From: Saccharibacillus endophyticus
GTDB lineage: Bacteria > Bacillota > Bacilli > Paenibacillales > Paenibacillaceae
Length of the DNA stretch: 64,000 nucleotides
Direction of reading: 5' to 3'
NCBI RefSeq assembly: GCF_013185185.1
Contig: NZ_JAAZWE010000002.1
Location: forward strand, 372,001 to 436,000
Shown: in pieces, positions 1 to 7,974 of the stretch
Position numbering within the stretch: the first letter of the stretch is position 1
How the letters are laid out: each line of letters begins with the position of its first letter
Position numbers and translations under genes: made by a program
Notes under the pieces: generated by a model
Told to the model about the DNA's origin: nothing
The model's database searches: none
The model's input: only the letters and a program-made list of their open reading frames with translations

Positions 1-393
1 TTTTCGGTACAAGTCGTTTCGTCCGCCGACGAGCTTCGGGTGAGCGATCGCGGAAACTATTTTGCTCAAGGCGGCGTGAGTTTGAACCTTGCGGACGACG
101 CAGGCTGGGAAAAGCAGAGCGCTCGCGAACATTTGCCTTTTGCCGAAGATCGGCGGATGCGCTCTGGGCTTGTGTATAATGACGCCGGGCAGCTGTGGTT
201 GATCGTGGCGCCGGAGCCGATCACGGCTGCGGAGTTCCGTTCGGCGCTGCTCGCGGGCGTTCCCGGCGAAGGGCGCGAAGGCATTTTCTTGGACGGGGAC
301 GGTTCGTCGCAGATGAATGCAGACGAAGCGGTGCTGACCGGGGATGGCCGGATGGTGGTGCAGATGATCGGGGTGTCCTCAGCAAATCAGTAA
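1..393 (+). CDS. Phosphodiester glycosidase family protein, C-terminal part
   Basis: The frame is open from base 1, so only the last ~130 residues of a longer gene are present; the in-frame GTG at 40 is internal. The end carries the motif FLDGDGSSQM, close to the LDGGGSSQM loop of the NAGPA/DUF2233 phosphodiester glycosidase domain, preceded by the usual strand LVYNDAGQLWLIVAPEPITAAEF. The family removes GlcNAc or similar groups from phosphodiesters and is usually exported in Firmicutes; signal peptide and any partner domains would lie before the window. The gene is followed by a rho-independent terminator at 409-474. Family assignment is firm, substrate unknown. Confidence 0.8.
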   Translation, partial: FSVQVVSSADELRVSDRGNYFAQGGVSLNLADDAGWEKQSAREHLPFAEDRRMRSGLVYNDAGQLWLIVAPEPITAAEFRSALLAGVPGEGREGIFLDGDGSSQMNADEAVLTGDGRMVVQMIGVSSANQ

Positions 394-408
394 GCTTATT
401 TTATTAAA

Positions 409-474
409 AAGAGCCTTCCCTTCTTTTAAGTCACGCGCGATGCGCTTGCTTTTAGACGGCGAAGGTTCTTTTTT
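409..474 (+). terminator. Terminator of the phosphodiester glycosidase gene
   Basis: AAGAGCCTTC (409-418) pairs with GAAGGTTCTT (461-470) with one G-U pair and is followed by a T-rich run. The long loop holds a small GCGC-GAT-GCGC hairpin. It fills most of the gap 394-549. Confidence 0.6.
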
Positions 475-549
475 CTCCGATTGGATCAACATAAGCAGCA
501 TTTAAACAGCTGACGAATTTCGGTCTGTTCTTCGCTATTTCATTGTTGG

Positions 550-1125
550 TCAAGTACTCGCTTCCCCTACAGAATGGCTTCTTCCTTTGTTCTTTACGAA
601 AACAAACCGATCTTTGGCCTGCCAAACATGCTCAAAGTCGCAGCGGTATCCTCGTAACCACAACTTCCCCTCGATACTTCTCAAGTAAAAACCTTTCGGA
701 AACTCATGATTGTCGGTCAATGGCTTAGAGGCGATCGTGATCGACCCTTCAGGCGCTTTGTTTTGACTTGGCATGCTTGCCGAGCTGCTGTCTATTTGCT
801 CAGTGTACTGTATCCGTAAATGAGGAGCCAGTTCCAGTGGGCATAACGTCCAATTAAGTTGAGCCGCTTTTTCAAATACCTGTAGAAGCGTCGCTCCTTC
901 GGGAAACCCGAGATCTCCGACAGACAATTCGACGATCACCACCGTACAGCGAACGTTCGAGGTTGTAAATCGTTCGTCGGCAAATAATGTTTCCGCGTAT
1001 GCGTTCAACAAAATATGCTTTTCTCGTAACTTTTGAAGCAGTTCTGCTTTGGAGAAACCTCCGATGTCTACGGCTCTCTCGATCACCGATCCGTCGAGAT
1101 TGTTTTCATTTTTCTGCTCCGTCAC
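550..1125 (-). CDS. Conserved hypothetical protein
   Basis: 191 residues from a GTG start at 1125, preceded at 9 bases by a GAGGAGG ribosome binding site. No signal peptide or membrane segment. I do not recognise a catalytic motif; a central stretch (GFPEGATLLQVFEKAAQLNW, about residues 72-91) and a C-terminal stretch containing LWLRGYRCDFEHVW look like conserved cores. It overlaps the end of the upstream kinase-like gene by 20 bases, so it is probably translationally coupled as the last gene of a three-gene operon starting at 2331. No function is proposed. Confidence 0.7.
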   Translation of the reverse strand: MTEQKNENNLDGSVIERAVDIGGFSKAELLQKLREKHILLNAYAETLFADERFTTSNVRCTVVIVELSVGDLGFPEGATLLQVFEKAAQLNWTLCPLELAPHLRIQYTEQIDSSSASMPSQNKAPEGSITIASKPLTDNHEFPKGFYLRSIEGKLWLRGYRCDFEHVWQAKDRFVFVKNKGRSHSVGEAST

Positions 1126-1789
1126 GAGTTTTTTCCTCCTCTTGTAAAAACTGCGTTACAGGATGCCGCTTCAACCATTCCACCATGTAATCGAATAATT
1201 CAAGCGAATAGCGATGGTTGGTTTGCATGCCAGGCAGCTCGCTCTCGATGATCCGTACATTTTCTTCGATCCGGTCCGAGCGAACAAATGTTACCAGTCC
1301 GGGCATGAATGCGTTCAGCGCTTCGAAATACCTTTTCTGCGGCTCGATAAACGTCAGGTTCATCTCGAAGCCTCTTCTCATTCGCGTGACGTCGCCGGCT
1401 TTGCGTTGTCTTAATTGCTCTTCTACAGTATGCAAAATGAAATACCGATCGGGAAAGCCCAGCTTGCGCTGCTCAATCAGCGGGCGGTAAAAGTCGGCGA
1501 CGAAGTCCAGCGACTGCCCGTCGAACAACGTGAAGCCGAACGACCAGTTGTACCAAAACGGCTGAAACAGATCGATATCGATCACGGCGAGACCGTCGCC
1601 TTCTTTTTCGGTCGCGATCTTCCACCGATCCGCCTGCCGTTCGAAAAACCATTCCGGATATTCGCGCTGCGGCTTTTCCCACCACATGGCGACTTCGGGG
1701 ATATGAAAACCTCCGGTTTGAGCGGCCAGTGCGGCGGAAGTCGTCGTTTTTCCTGCGGCGCTGGCGCCTTCGATGCTGATAATGGTCAC
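1106..1789 (-). CDS. P-loop NTPase, nucleoside-kinase-like (AAA_33/ dNK-type)
   Basis: 227 residues. A Walker A motif GASAAGKTT sits at residues 8-16 right after a hydrophobic strand, as in small-molecule kinases and deoxynucleoside-kinase-like proteins; an acidic strand LAVIDIDLFQPFW (about 67-79) could hold the Walker B or substrate aspartate, and R-rich lid candidates (RQRKAGDVTRMRR) lie near 127-139. The start is the GTG at 1789: AAGGAGG is 8 bases upstream and the GTGA overlap with the DinB gene stop indicates coupling. Substrate cannot be told from the sequence. Confidence 0.75.
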   Translation of the reverse strand: MTIISIEGASAAGKTTTSAALAAQTGGFHIPEVAMWWEKPQREYPEWFFERQADRWKIATEKEGDGLAVIDIDLFQPFWYNWSFGFTLFDGQSLDFVADFYRPLIEQRKLGFPDRYFILHTVEEQLRQRKAGDVTRMRRGFEMNLTFIEPQKRYFEALNAFMPGLVTFVRSDRIEENVRIIESELPGMQTNHRYSLELFDYMVEWLKRHPVTQFLQEEEKTRDGAEK

Positions 1790-2331
1790 TTGGCTTCCCT
1801 CCTTCCGTTATGATGAATCGAATGCGATGCATGAACTTTTTTCAGATGGGCGATGTTCGCGTAATGATGCCGACTATGATCCGCAATATGCCAGATCGCC
1901 CAACGGATCGACGCGGTATTTCCGTTTTCGAACGGAACGGTCTTTTCCAGATCGGAATCGACTAACCGTGCGCAAACTTGCTTCAACTGCCGCTGTACGT
2001 CGTCGTATTCGGCAAGCAGGATTTGCAGCGGCACATCTTTGACGGCTGGCAGTTTGCCTTCTTCGTCGTACATGGGGCCGAACTTTTGCAGCACTTCGCC
2101 CGGAACTTCCCTGCTTTGCAGCCGATACGCCCAATGCATGTCCACGACCGCCATATGACGCAGAAGCTGAGCGATACTGTTGAGATCGGCATCGGTGCCT
2201 TTGTAGTCGATCAAGTCTTCCGTTCCTTGCACCAGCCGAAGAAGCCTGCGGTAATTGTAATCAATGGTGGCATGCAGCAGGCCGATCACGGGAGTCATGC
2301 CGGGTGCAGGATTCAAGTCGTAGCGTTTCAT
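1786..2331 (-). CDS. DinB family protein
   Basis: About 181 residues with the three-histidine pattern of the DinB/YfiT-like four-helix metalloenzyme fold: LLHATIDYNYRRL near the N terminus, HMAVVDMHWAY in the middle and HIADHSRHHYANI near the C terminus. Proteins of this family include bacillithiol or mycothiol S-transferases and many unknowns. Two ATGs are possible (2340 and 2331); AAAAGG directly abuts the first and is 9 bases from the second, so 2331 (MKRYDLNP) is preferred. First gene of the operon that continues with the kinase-like gene (4-base overlap). Confidence 0.85.
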   Translation of the reverse strand: MKRYDLNPAPGMTPVIGLLHATIDYNYRRLLRLVQGTEDLIDYKGTDADLNSIAQLLRHMAVVDMHWAYRLQSREVPGEVLQKFGPMYDEEGKLPAVKDVPLQILLAEYDDVQRQLKQVCARLVDSDLEKTVPFENGNTASIRWAIWHIADHSRHHYANIAHLKKVHASHSIHHNGRREAK

Positions 2332-2522
2332 CAGCGTCATCCTTTTGGGTCTTTTTTAATCTTGTATTCGCATACGAATCGTTTATCCGAATATTAATAT
2401 TCCTTCTGAAATAGGACGGCTCGGTGCGACAAATCGATTGCTCGGAAATGCGGCTAAACCCGATTATTTTTCATCATGGCTATAAGTCCCGGGAAACATC
2501 TTTTTGCGAATGACGTAAAGGG

Positions 2523-3086
2523 TTACCCGCCTACTTCGCTTGTCATTCCCGGTTCGTACGTGACGTTCAGCATTGCCTTTTCTTGTTTGGCGACGAATTG
2601 TTCCATGAAGGTTTGGACTTTTTTTTCGGTTTTGAGTTTTTGTTGATCGAATGCGTTGAACACGAAATTGACCTTTTGCTCGGAGACCTGTATGCCTAGA
2701 TGCGTCATTTGGATGCCTGCTTCTTCGATGTCCTGCTGCTTGGATTGGATTTTCTCGAACACTTTGTTCAGATCGGCTCGCGAATACGTCACTTCAATGA
2801 ATTCGACTTGATCCAGAAGATTTTGTCGAAGTTCATGTTTAAGCTTGCGGGTACGATCATTGTCTTGTTTGATTCCGACTATGATCTTGCCCGATTGCGA
2901 ATCCGTGTAAAAGGTTCCGTCTTGGGAAAAAGGCACATCGTAATACACCTGCTTGACGATACGGCTGTATGCCTGAATGTCTGCGGGATCGATACCGGTT
3001 TTCGGATGATCGGAAGAAGATCCGCAAGCGGTCGTCATGGTCAGGATCATCGCTAACAGGCATATCCGGATTCGGCTTAGGTTCAT
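2523..3086 (-). CDS. Putative lipoprotein, function unknown
   Basis: 187 residues with an N-terminal signal peptide ending in a lipobox-like TMTTAC at residues 16-21, so the mature protein probably starts at Cys21 and is anchored to the outer face of the membrane. The rest is a mixed alpha/beta domain with several charged helices and no recognised motif. A good AAGGAGG site lies before the ATG at 3086. Monocistronic as far as can be seen. It resembles the many short lipoproteins of unknown role in spore formers; I cannot assign a family. Confidence 0.75.
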   Translation of the reverse strand: MNLSRIRICLLAMILTMTTACGSSSDHPKTGIDPADIQAYSRIVKQVYYDVPFSQDGTFYTDSQSGKIIVGIKQDNDRTRKLKHELRQNLLDQVEFIEVTYSRADLNKVFEKIQSKQQDIEEAGIQMTHLGIQVSEQKVNFVFNAFDQQKLKTEKKVQTFMEQFVAKQEKAMLNVTYEPGMTSEVGG

Positions 3087-3170
3087 CGTTATCCTCCTTG
3101 GAATGAAGCGGTTGGATGATCAAAGATGGTTTGATTATCTAACGCAAAAGAAACGATGAAAGTTGCCCAA

Positions 3171-3200
3171 CAAAAAAACGCCGATAACCGACTCGACGTT
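3171..3200 (-). terminator. Terminator of the TPR gene
   Basis: Read on the minus strand, AACGTCGA pairs with TCGGCGTT (one G-U pair, 8-base loop) and is followed by seven Ts. It sits 25 bases beyond the stop of the gene ending at 3225. Confidence 0.65.
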
Positions 3201-3224
3201 TGCATAAGATTTGAAAGCTGATGC

Positions 3225-3734
3225 TCATTCGCCGACTTCATCCAAATGGGACGCATAGTAGGCGAGCGGTCTGCTGAAATACTGAAGCTTTTCGTCCGAG
3301 GTTGTTTCCAACAGATTCGTCAGCAAAAGCTCGGTCGATTCTTGGTGTTTGCCCGTATTGTAAAGGGCCAGTGCCAAAAACGCTTGAAGCCCTCGATGAT
3401 GCGGAAACTCTTTCACGCCTCGGCGCAGCGTCTTCTCCGCCTCCTCGTAAAAGCCCAAATAACGGTACGTGCTGCCCAAGCCGAGCAGCGCTCTTTCCAG
3501 ATCCGCTCCGGCCAGCCCTTGATCGATCGCTTGCACGTAAAAAGGAATCGCGTCCCGTCCCATGCCGGAGTTGTCGTGAGCGACGGCGGTCTGGTAGTTG
3601 ATCTCGGCGTCCTCCGGATAAGCGGCTGCCAAATCCAACAGCATGGCCCGCACTTCGGCAAGCATCGCCTGATCCTGCTTGGCCCGTCCTTCTTCGCGAA
3701 GTTGTATAGCTTTGTCTAAAAGTTCTCTATTCAT
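3225..3734 (-). CDS. Tetratricopeptide repeat protein
   Basis: 169 residues, cytoplasmic, made of helical hairpins with TPR spacing: around residues 37-65 (AEINYQTAVAHDNSG...AIPFYVQAI), 75-105 (ALLGLGSTYRYLGFYEEAEK) and 110-140 (GLQAFLALALYNTGKHQEST). The family is a small soluble TPR protein common in Bacillus and Paenibacillus, presumably a protein-protein interaction scaffold. AGAAAGG lies 7 bases before the ATG. No partner gene is evident nearby; its terminator is at 3171-3200. Confidence 0.85.
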   Translation of the reverse strand: MNRELLDKAIQLREEGRAKQDQAMLAEVRAMLLDLAAAYPEDAEINYQTAVAHDNSGMGRDAIPFYVQAIDQGLAGADLERALLGLGSTYRYLGFYEEAEKTLRRGVKEFPHHRGLQAFLALALYNTGKHQESTELLLTNLLETTSDEKLQYFSRPLAYYASHLDEVGE

Positions 3735-3761
3735 GGGTGTGCCTTTCTTGTTCGGAATGTT

Positions 3762-4673
3762 TTAAGCAATGATTTTGGCACCTTTCGTTCGATTACACTT
3801 CCAGCATAGCGTTTGCAGGTTGCTTTCGGTCGTTTCTCCGCCTTTTGACAAAGGAATCATATGATCGATCTCCAGCAATAAATGCTTCGTGTCATAAGCC
3901 GAGATGCCGCAGCTCTGACAAGCATAATGATCGCGTATCTTGATTTTTTCCCGCAAAGCCGAAGTCATTAACGCTCTTTGGCCTGCAACACTTTTTTTGA
4001 ATTTGACCAGCGTACTCAAGTAACCTACAAACCGGTTCAAATTATCGATGTCCAATGTAATGTCGCATTTAGCCGAACTGTTGCCGCCGGCGGAAACATA
4101 TTGGAACGTATAGACCGGGAAATATAAGGTGCTAAAGTCGATCTGTTCAAAGCCTAGCTTTCTTTTTAGCTTTTCTTTATTGAATCTGTAGATCATGGCC
4201 GGAATCGAGTTTTTGATATTTTCGACGATGGAATCGTGTTCTTGTTTTAACAGCACTTTGCCTTGTTCGGCAGCGTCGAAATCGTTAAGCACGGCTTCGA
4301 AACTCGAAAGGGATGCTTCTGTGACCTTGATATCGAAATATTTGCAAAGGTATTTAAACGGCTGATCGTTCGCGTTTTTACATACCGTTGCCGAGCAATT
4401 ATGTACGTATCGGTTTTTGATGTTTTTGTTCCACTCGGTTCGTTTGAAGTTGTAGTTGCTGTTGTCTTGCAGTGTGCTTTTGCCGTAATCGTAAGAGTTG
4501 ATGTCGACATAGGCGTTCTTGAGTTCTTGGATGTGATGATTGAGGTCGTTGCAGTTCGCGGTGTAGGCTTCCACGCTTCGTTTTAGGGTGTTGAACTTTT
4601 CGCTTTTGAAGTAGACCATGACGTAGATTTGATAAGCGACGAAAGCGGCCAATATGACTAGTAGAAATTCCAT
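3762..4673 (-). CDS. HNH endonuclease domain protein with N-terminal membrane segment
   Basis: 303 residues. Residues 1-22 form one hydrophobic helix (MEFLLVILAAFVAYQIYVMV). The C-terminal 55 residues are a clear HNH nuclease: a first CxxC in HYACQSCGIS, the LEIDHMIPLSKGGE core with the catalytic His, the N of TTESNLQTLCWKC and the second CxxC. The middle ~200 residues (two possible helical regions) are not recognised. The membrane anchor combined with HNH is seen in uncharacterised Firmicute proteins, some annotated as HNH endonuclease only. Whether it cuts DNA or has a regulatory role is not shown by the sequence. Confidence 0.85.
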   Translation of the reverse strand: MEFLLVILAAFVAYQIYVMVYFKSEKFNTLKRSVEAYTANCNDLNHHIQELKNAYVDINSYDYGKSTLQDNSNYNFKRTEWNKNIKNRYVHNCSATVCKNANDQPFKYLCKYFDIKVTEASLSSFEAVLNDFDAAEQGKVLLKQEHDSIVENIKNSIPAMIYRFNKEKLKRKLGFEQIDFSTLYFPVYTFQYVSAGGNSSAKCDITLDIDNLNRFVGYLSTLVKFKKSVAGQRALMTSALREKIKIRDHYACQSCGISAYDTKHLLLEIDHMIPLSKGGETTESNLQTLCWKCNRTKGAKIIA

Positions 4674-4827
4674 CCTTTTCGTTCCTCTCGATTTGGCATT
4701 TATATTTTCTTTTGCAAGATTCGTTCTTCGGAAATTAAAGATTATTTTCCATTATCGGTCTCCTCAACGATCAGTACTCTTCACCTTCGTCCCCTACTAC
4801 AATTGAATCCAGCTTACTCGCGATAGC

Positions 4828-5100
4828 CTACATTTTTTCAATTTGATCATCATTTGAATAACGAGCTGATACTTCTCCCTCTCTAAAAGTAAACGTGACT
4901 TTAATTTCTTCATCTTCAATCTTCTTTTTCCAGACCGCCATTCCTTCTCCCGACATCCCCATCGTCATTCCATTCGGAAGTTCGACTTCGATATGATCGG
5001 TCTCTTCTAGTTCCGCATCCTTCTCGATATAACTTTTCCACTCTTGTATCGTGATCGGGTTGTCTTCGTCTTTTCTTTGAATATGGATTGCATAAGCCAT
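4828..5100 (-). CDS. Small hypothetical protein
   Basis: 90 residues, acidic, no membrane segment or signal peptide. The sequence begins MAYAIHIQRKDEDNPITIQE and contains a predicted alternating beta pattern, with a GMTMGMSGEGM turn in the middle. Related short proteins occur as orphan genes in bacilli and in immunity clusters, but I see no neighbour that explains it. The gap 4674-4827 upstream of the HNH gene shows nothing recognisable. Confidence 0.6.
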   Translation of the reverse strand: MAYAIHIQRKDEDNPITIQEWKSYIEKDAELEETDHIEVELPNGMTMGMSGEGMAVWKKKIEDEEIKVTFTFREGEVSARYSNDDQIEKM

Positions 5101-5136
5101 TATGATCCACTCTCTTTCAGTTGAATTTAATTCGAA

Positions 5137-5577
5137 CTACTCACACACACTCTTTATCCAATATCTCTTAATGACGTTGCCATCCTCTTCAATGAAATCA
5201 GAATCCGGCTTCCCGCCGTTTTTGACAATTGTTTTTTCAGACCCTATGTTGCTCGCATCACAGACCACTAAAACATCTTTGACACCTAGTTTCTTTGCCT
5301 CAATAAGAGAAAGTTTTAACAGAATTGTCGCGAGACCTTTTTGACGTTCAGATGGACGGATGCCGTAACCGATATGACCACCCGCATTAAACAACTGTTC
5401 GGTAAGCCGATGTCTGATATTAACTGCACCCAATACTCTATCGTAATCATTCACCAGCCAAAATGTTGAATCTGACACCCATCCCTCTGGCAGTCCGATC
5501 CCCTTCTCACTATCCGATAGCGATTTCAACATTCCTTGGAAATCGCTTGGATCTTTACTAATGACCCAAGGAACCAT
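5137..5577 (-). CDS. GNAT family N-acetyltransferase, 5'-truncated
   Basis: 146 residues containing the GNAT core: LGAVNIRH (beta 4), the acetyl-CoA loop GGHIGYGIRPSERQKGLAT (motif A) and the C-terminal KTIVKNGG and KRYWIKS segments. Full-length relatives start 25-30 residues earlier. The reading frame continues upstream of the ATG with codons that fit the family (NEYLSFYQEWKESGED) but meets a stop (TAA) with no start codon. The 5' end of the gene is therefore missing, cut off at about 5620-5630, where the AT-rich cassette island begins. It may still be translated from the ATG at 5577 (GGTGAGG nearby) but probably not as a full GNAT fold. Confidence 0.75.
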   Translation of the reverse strand: MVPWVISKDPSDFQGMLKSLSDSEKGIGLPEGWVSDSTFWLVNDYDRVLGAVNIRHRLTEQLFNAGGHIGYGIRPSERQKGLATILLKLSLIEAKKLGVKDVLVVCDASNIGSEKTIVKNGGKPDSDFIEEDGNVIKRYWIKSVCE

Positions 5578-5700
5578 GTCCTCACCTGATTCTTTCCATT
5601 CTTGATAAAAAGATAAGTACTCATTATTTTAGTTCTAATCGAGGTTTAACTAATTTTAAATTATTCATATTTGATGTCCTCTATGAAATGCCTTCAGATT

Positions 5701-6252
5701 CTAGTGACTTTCTTCATTTTCTTCTTTGTAAAAACATTCTCCATTCTTACATCCATAGGTAATTTTTGAGCCAAAGTCTTCGTAATAGATGATTTCATTA
5801 AAATCAGAAGGCGGTGCTTCTCTAATTTTTTCTAACAAAACTTTTGCGGACTCTATTGCATTGGGTTGATTTTCCTTCTGATCGTAACCGATTGCAGGCC
5901 CTGAAGGACCATCATAAACCATAAAATGCCATTTACTTGTATCATCGCTTACTTCAATTACATAGTGGTAGGCATCTTCAGCATTATCTGATTGATATAA
6001 CGGTTCGCCAAACAAAGCAAGAAGCGATCCTCTAAACCTCGCACTTTCTTCACCTTCATAAATGCCGGGATCAAGAAACTTCGAGAATCCTAATGTTAAA
6101 TCTTCAGAAATAGCTTTGTAGGTATACACTTCATTTAGCTCCCCTTTCAAAGGATTATCATTTATTGGCTTATCTTGTTCGAGGTTCTTACGTGTATGAT
6201 CCGAACAGCCTAGTAAAACCACCAAAATCAATACAGTTATTAATTTGTACAT
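5701..6252 (-). CDS. Putative lipoprotein, last gene of the cassette array
   Basis: About 183 residues from the second ATG. Two ATGs lie 6 bases apart; AGAAAGG abuts the first (6258) and stands 6 bases from the second (6252), so MYKLIT is the likely start. Signal peptide with lipobox LLGC near residue 16, then an acidic domain (EDLTLGFSKFLDP, YHYVIEVSDDTSKWHFMVYDGPSGPAIG) of no recognised family. It may fold like small secreted beta-rich proteins. Upstream is attC 6305-6400; downstream (5580-5700) no attC can be found, so the array is truncated or ended by deletion here. Confidence 0.7.
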   Translation of the reverse strand: MYKLITVLILVVLLGCSDHTRKNLEQDKPINDNPLKGELNEVYTYKAISEDLTLGFSKFLDPGIYEGEESARFRGSLLALFGEPLYQSDNAEDAYHYVIEVSDDTSKWHFMVYDGPSGPAIGYDQKENQPNAIESAKVLLEKIREAPPSDFNEIIYYEDFGSKITYGCKNGECFYKEENEESH

Positions 6253-6304
6253 GTTCATCCTTTCTGGAAGTGAGTAGGCTTTATAGTAGTTCCTCATTGA
6301 TTTC

Positions 6305-6400
6305 AGTTAACGTTCCTGTATTCACGACTCGATGTATGTCGGGTGTCCAGAGAATGCCGGGCTAAGGAAAAATGTTTGCAGCGTGAATATTATGTTAGCT
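6305..6400 (-). repeat. attC-like site 1 (between cassette C and the lipoprotein gene)
   Basis: 96 bp from AGTTAAC to GTTAGCT on the plus strand. Shares the constant arms TATTCACG and CGTGAATA with the other copies, but it is the most diverged copy: the outer mini-hairpin is degenerate and the cassette C 3' arm (GCAGGGCATCAGCTAAC) matches the cassette C start at 12 of 17 positions. Confidence 0.75.
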
Positions 6401-6438
6401 GATGCCCTGCTCTTCTTTGAGTCTTCTCGCATCAGGTC

Positions 6439-6840
6439 TTAACTATAAAGGTATAAGTCAAAATCAATTTCCGCCCCCAGATCATAAATAAACTTTATTG
6501 TGTCTTTATTTAGATACATGGCAGGCTTTATATTGTTCTCAATATTAATGACGACTTCAAATTTACATTCAAGATTGTTTTGTTTAATTAACTGTACGAC
6601 TTTATCTTTTTGATCCTGAATTAAAGCTTTAACCTTATTGATTTGATCATTGATATCTAAAGACTCTTCATAGTCTGTGGATAGTTCCCAACATGTTTCC
6701 TTACGAACTAGATCTCTTCGTATCGGATCGCCTTTAAACCATGTTCTTGTAGGAGTAATTAAAAGTGTTTGGGTCAGAATTTTCGGGTCAAATTGTTCTC
6801 CAAATATACTGAATTCAACTTTTACATTCGTTCTTTCCAT
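6439..6840 (-). CDS. DUF4279 family protein (cassette C)
   Basis: 133 residues that fit DUF4279: an N-terminal strand VEFSIFGEQFDP, the segment LLITPTRTWFKGDPI and a C-terminal end KFIYDLGAEIDFDLYLYS. DUF4279 proteins are small cytoplasmic proteins of unknown role, often found next to toxin or immunity genes and in cassettes. GAGGAG is 9 bases before the ATG. It is the only gene in its 575-bp cassette, so it must rely on read-through or a promoter in the short leader. Confidence 0.8.
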   Translation of the reverse strand: MERTNVKVEFSIFGEQFDPKILTQTLLITPTRTWFKGDPIRRDLVRKETCWELSTDYEESLDINDQINKVKALIQDQKDKVVQLIKQNNLECKFEVVINIENNIKPAMYLNKDTIKFIYDLGAEIDFDLYLYS

Positions 6841-6879
6841 CCTGAGTTACTCCTCGAATTATATGTTTAGCAGGATTTC

Positions 6880-6975
6880 ACTTAACGTTCCTGTATTCAC
6901 GACCCGATGACTGTCGAGTGTCTGGCGTATGCCGGACCCAGGACGTATGTCCGCAGCATGAATATTATGTTAGAC
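6880..6975 (-). repeat. attC-like site 2 (3' end of cassette A)
   Basis: 96 bp. The R'' arm on the minus strand, GATTCCGTCGTCTAAC, is complementary at 15 of 16 positions to the first bases of cassette A near 7902-7917. R' is GTTAAGT, a perfect match to the integron consensus GTTRRRY; R'' GTCTAAC matches RYYYAAC. Confidence 0.85.
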
Positions 6976-6986
6976 GACGGAATCTA

Positions 6987-7886
6987 CTACATTGAACTTG
7001 CCCAAGCTGGTTTCAAATGATTGAAAATGTATACTAATATTGTAGTTGTCACGATGATTAAAAAAATTACGAAAAATAGTTGTTTAAATAACTTCTCATT
7101 TTTCGATTTTGGTAATGGCACAAAATTGATGTTTTTATCTAAAATAATAACTAAAAATAATGTAGTATTAATGAAACTTACCATCAATTCTAATACAACA
7201 ATTATCTTCATTATAGGATCAACAGCAATCAGGTCACTACTGCCTAACCCCATATATATTACAAAATGAAAATAAAAACGTTCCCAAAATCCAGGATCAA
7301 CTTCGTCTTTTTGCTCATCAATAAATTGCAACAACTTATCGCCAATAATTCCATCGAACATCATTCCGTAATATGTAAAAAGTGATACTAATAGTACTGT
7401 GAATACAGAAAAACAAATAAACATTTTTATAAGTCTATTTGAATTAATATGAGATTTATTTTTTTTCGGATGCAATTTATTCATTACCATAAAGAAATTA
7501 TAATATAAAAAAATCAGACTGAATAAAAGCATCCCAAAGAACTCTATCAACAAAAAAGTATATCCAATATCTTCGATCCAATTAATATGAAATTGAATTG
7601 AATTTATAGATATTAGCGAAAACGAAAAGTAAATAAGACCTAAATCAATAATTACATTAAAAAATCTAAAGCGTACAGATGTACTTGGATATACAACAAG
7701 ATATTTAAAAACAAAAAATGCAATGACAAAAATGAAAACCATAAAGGAACAAATTAATGAACCACGAACATATTCATTATCTAAATATTCTGATGGATTG
7801 AAGGTTGTAACCGTAATCATACAACTTAGTACAATAGAAAATATCAAACTAAACCACTTAAATTTTTCGTAGTAATACTCTTTCAT
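6987..7886 (-). CDS. Multi-pass membrane protein, possibly ion-channel-like (cassette A)
   Basis: 299 residues with about seven hydrophobic helices (near 10-30, 45-65, 75-95, 105-130, 150-170, 225-255, 268-290). The region FYFHFVIYMGLGSSD followed by a hydrophobic helix near 205-255 is laid out like the pore loop and inner helix of two-TM potassium channels, with GLGSSD where TVGYGD is usual; selectivity for potassium would not be expected from that filter. This is inference from pattern only. AAAAGGAG lies 6 bases before the ATG. Only gene in a 1031-bp cassette. Confidence 0.7.
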   Translation of the reverse strand: MKEYYYEKFKWFSLIFSIVLSCMITVTTFNPSEYLDNEYVRGSLICSFMVFIFVIAFFVFKYLVVYPSTSVRFRFFNVIIDLGLIYFSFSLISINSIQFHINWIEDIGYTFLLIEFFGMLLFSLIFLYYNFFMVMNKLHPKKNKSHINSNRLIKMFICFSVFTVLLVSLFTYYGMMFDGIIGDKLLQFIDEQKDEVDPGFWERFYFHFVIYMGLGSSDLIAVDPIMKIIVVLELMVSFINTTLFLVIILDKNINFVPLPKSKNEKLFKQLFFVIFLIIVTTTILVYIFNHLKPAWASSM

Positions 7887-7908
7887 TCCATTCTCCTTTT
7901 AGATTCTG

Positions 7909-7949
7909 TCGTCTAACGTCTTTTAGACGAAGTTTAGGTTTACCTAAAC
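7909..7949 (-). repeat. Collapsed attC-like junction between cassettes B and A
   Basis: Instead of a 96-bp site this junction has a perfect 8-bp hairpin, TCGTCTAA (7909-7916) with TTAGACGA (7923-7930), and a second palindrome GTTTAGGT-TT-ACCTAAAC (7932-7949). The bases AAACTTCGTCTAA still match the complement of the cassette B start (11 of 14). The centre AAGACG-TTA is shared with the attI-like site at 13748-13766. Confidence 0.6.
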
Positions 7950-7974
7950 GCACTTCCATTACACTTCTCAAACC

